From: Streptomyces sp. NBC_00289
GTDB lineage: Bacteria; Actinomycetota; Actinomycetes; Streptomycetales; Streptomycetaceae
Assembly: GCF_041435115.1 (NCBI RefSeq)
Contig: NZ_CP108046.1
Span: 8,618,001 to 8,682,000 of the forward strand
DNA length: 64,000 nucleotides
Direction of reading: 5' to 3'
Below, in pieces: positions 62,869-64,000 of this stretch (position 1 is the first letter of the stretch; every line of letters starts with the position of its first letter). A program made the translations under genes and the position numbers. A model generated the notes under the pieces. That model did no database searches, was not told the DNA's origin, and worked only from the letters and a program-made list of their open reading frames with translations.

Positions 62869-64000
62869 GTGGCCGCAGCCGAAGTCCCCGCCACCCCCGC
62901 CACGCCCCCTCCCGCACCGGAGAGGCTCACCGTCGACCTCGGCGCCGGGACGGGCCCCTTCCACGGCGGCGCGAGCGGAACGCTCTACGGGCTGTACGGC
63001 GACGGTGTCCCCAGCCGTGCCGTCGTGGAGGGCATGTACGTCCGCACAGTGACCACCAAGGCCCAGGACGGCACGCAGCATCCGGGCGCCGACGCCCTGG
63101 AGATCCTGCCGTCGTTCGTCGCGGCGGGCGGCCGGGACCTGTACCTCTACATGACCGACATCCATCGAGGTTTCCCCTACGAGTGGCCCGGCACGACCGG
63201 TGAGGAACGACTCGCCGGGTTCCGGGCGAGCATCCGGCGCCAGGTCGAACAGGTGCTGCCCCTGGGCGAGTTGCGGTCCCACGTCGTGTACGTCCCGTTC
63301 AACGAGCCCGAGGGCAACATGTTCGGCGAGGGGGAGTGGAGCTACGACCGCGTCTCCTGGCGCACCGACCCGCGGCACTACTTCGCGGCCTGGAAGGACA
63401 TGTACCGCCTCATCAAGGGCCTCGATCCCGGCGCGCGCGTCGCGGGCCCCAACACCTGCGTCCTCTACCCCGAGGTCAGGAGCTTCCTGGAGTTCGCCAA
63501 GGCCCACGACGTCCTGCCCGACGTGGTCACCTGGCACGAGCTGTCCTCGCCGGCCGAGGTACGGACGAGCGTCGCCGAGTACCGCGTGCTGGAGCGGGAG
63601 TTGGGCATCGGCCCGCTGCCGGTCAACCTCAACGAGTACGCGCACAACTACCATCTGTCGGTCCCCGGGCAGATGGTCCAGTGGATCGCGGCGGTCGAGG
63701 AGTCGAAGGTCGACGCCGACATGGCGTACTGGAACATCGCGGGCAACCTCAACGACTCGGCGGTCGAGGCGAACAAGGGCAACGGCCAGTGGTGGCTGTT
63801 CAACGCCTACGGGCAGCTGACCGGCGACACCGTGCGGGTCACCGCGCCGCACCCCGACGCGCAGTACACCCTCCAGGGCGTCGCCGCGCTGGACCGGGCC
63901 AAGCGGCAGGCCCGGCTGCTGTTCGGCGGCGCGAGCGGTGCCGCCGAGCTGGTCTTCGAGCACGTCGACCCGCTGGTCTTCGGCACGACCGTCCACGCAC
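62869..64000 (+). CDS. Clan GH-A-type glycoside hydrolase, 3' end outside window
   Basis: The open frame runs from GTG 62869 (AAGGA eight bases upstream; ATG 62860 is in frame) to the window edge, giving 377 residues of an incomplete protein. The segment VYVPFNEPEGNMFGEGEW holds the Asn-Glu pair typical of the acid/base in clan A glycosidases such as GH5, GH39 and GH79, and PVNLNEYAHNYHLSVPG offers the second glutamate as nucleophile candidate. A GTG-led Ala/Pro-rich start lacks a clear signal peptide, so export is uncertain. The strand after residue 320 (VRVTAPHPDAQYTLQGVA) begins a beta-sandwich accessory domain. The exact family cannot be fixed from this part. Confidence 0.8.
   Translation, partial: MAAAEVPATPATPPPAPERLTVDLGAGTGPFHGGASGTLYGLYGDGVPSRAVVEGMYVRTVTTKAQDGTQHPGADALEILPSFVAAGGRDLYLYMTDIHRGFPYEWPGTTGEERLAGFRASIRRQVEQVLPLGELRSHVVYVPFNEPEGNMFGEGEWSYDRVSWRTDPRHYFAAWKDMYRLIKGLDPGARVAGPNTCVLYPEVRSFLEFAKAHDVLPDVVTWHELSSPAEVRTSVAEYRVLERELGIGPLPVNLNEYAHNYHLSVPGQMVQWIAAVEESKVDADMAYWNIAGNLNDSAVEANKGNGQWWLFNAYGQLTGDTVRVTAPHPDAQYTLQGVAALDRAKRQARLLFGGASGAAELVFEHVDPLVFGTTVHA

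Overview
The window is very GC-rich actinobacterial DNA and almost certainly comes from a Streptomyces chromosome. Signs of this include strong third-position GC bias, many GTG starts, two large LAL-type (ATPase plus LuxR) regulators, rare TTA codons confined to a few genes, a c-di-AMP riboswitch before an NlpC/P60 cell-wall hydrolase, a DasR-like operator and a CebR-like operator. No tRNA, rRNA, CRISPR array or insertion sequence was found. Most genes are ordinary single-gene or small-operon units of the chromosome arm.

Layout. 0-10 kb: a gene tail, a flavoprotein monooxygenase, a YjbQ protein, pyruvate carboxylase, and a translationally coupled pair of glycosidases (MGH1-like and GH13-like). 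10-17 kb: a TetR regulator with two identical operator palindromes, diverging from a PaoABC-like molybdenum hydroxylase operon with its XdhC chaperone, then a DHA2-type efflux pump. 17-23 kb: a minimal terpene locus (LAL regulator, class I terpene synthase, cytochrome P450 resembling pentalenene oxygenase). 23-32 kb: the riboswitch-controlled NlpC/P60 hydrolase, an NAD-dependent epimerase/reductase, a DUF5997 gene facing a LysR-effector-domain protein, a second LAL regulator followed by a BBE-type flavin oxidase, and a non-coding stretch with a repeat of a type recalled from other Streptomyces.

32-44 kb: HAD phosphatase, Lrp regulator, FUSC transporter, a lactonase with a DasR-like site, a divergent CbiX-like protein, GlcNAc-kinase-like protein and uracil-DNA glycosylase, a BNR-propeller protein, an Rv1733c-like membrane protein, and an AidB-like acyl-CoA dehydrogenase facing a PaaX regulator. 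44-48 kb: a plant cell-wall block (pectate lyases PL3 and PL1, a CE1-like esterase with a CBM2) with LacI-family-type operators, and a 33-codon small ORF. 48-57 kb: an OYE-type reductase with ArsR regulator, NCS2 permease, FprA-like reductase, DUF6214, and a divergent DUF305/LVIVD pair in which both genes carry TTA codons next to their starts; then TetR, HAD and PAP2 genes. 57.9-58.7 kb holds a 7-bp and a 90-bp tandem repeat array. 58.7-64 kb: an M56 metallopeptidase, a DUF5134 membrane protein, a FUSC/MarR operon, and a clan-A glycoside hydrolase cut by the window end.

The observations most worth following are the twin TTA-containing divergent pair, the 90-bp array with its internal 42+48 bp structure, the small ORF at 47.8-47.9 kb with a strong ribosome binding site and upstream palindrome, the terpene synthase with an altered NSE motif, and several operator palindromes that pair with adjacent regulators.
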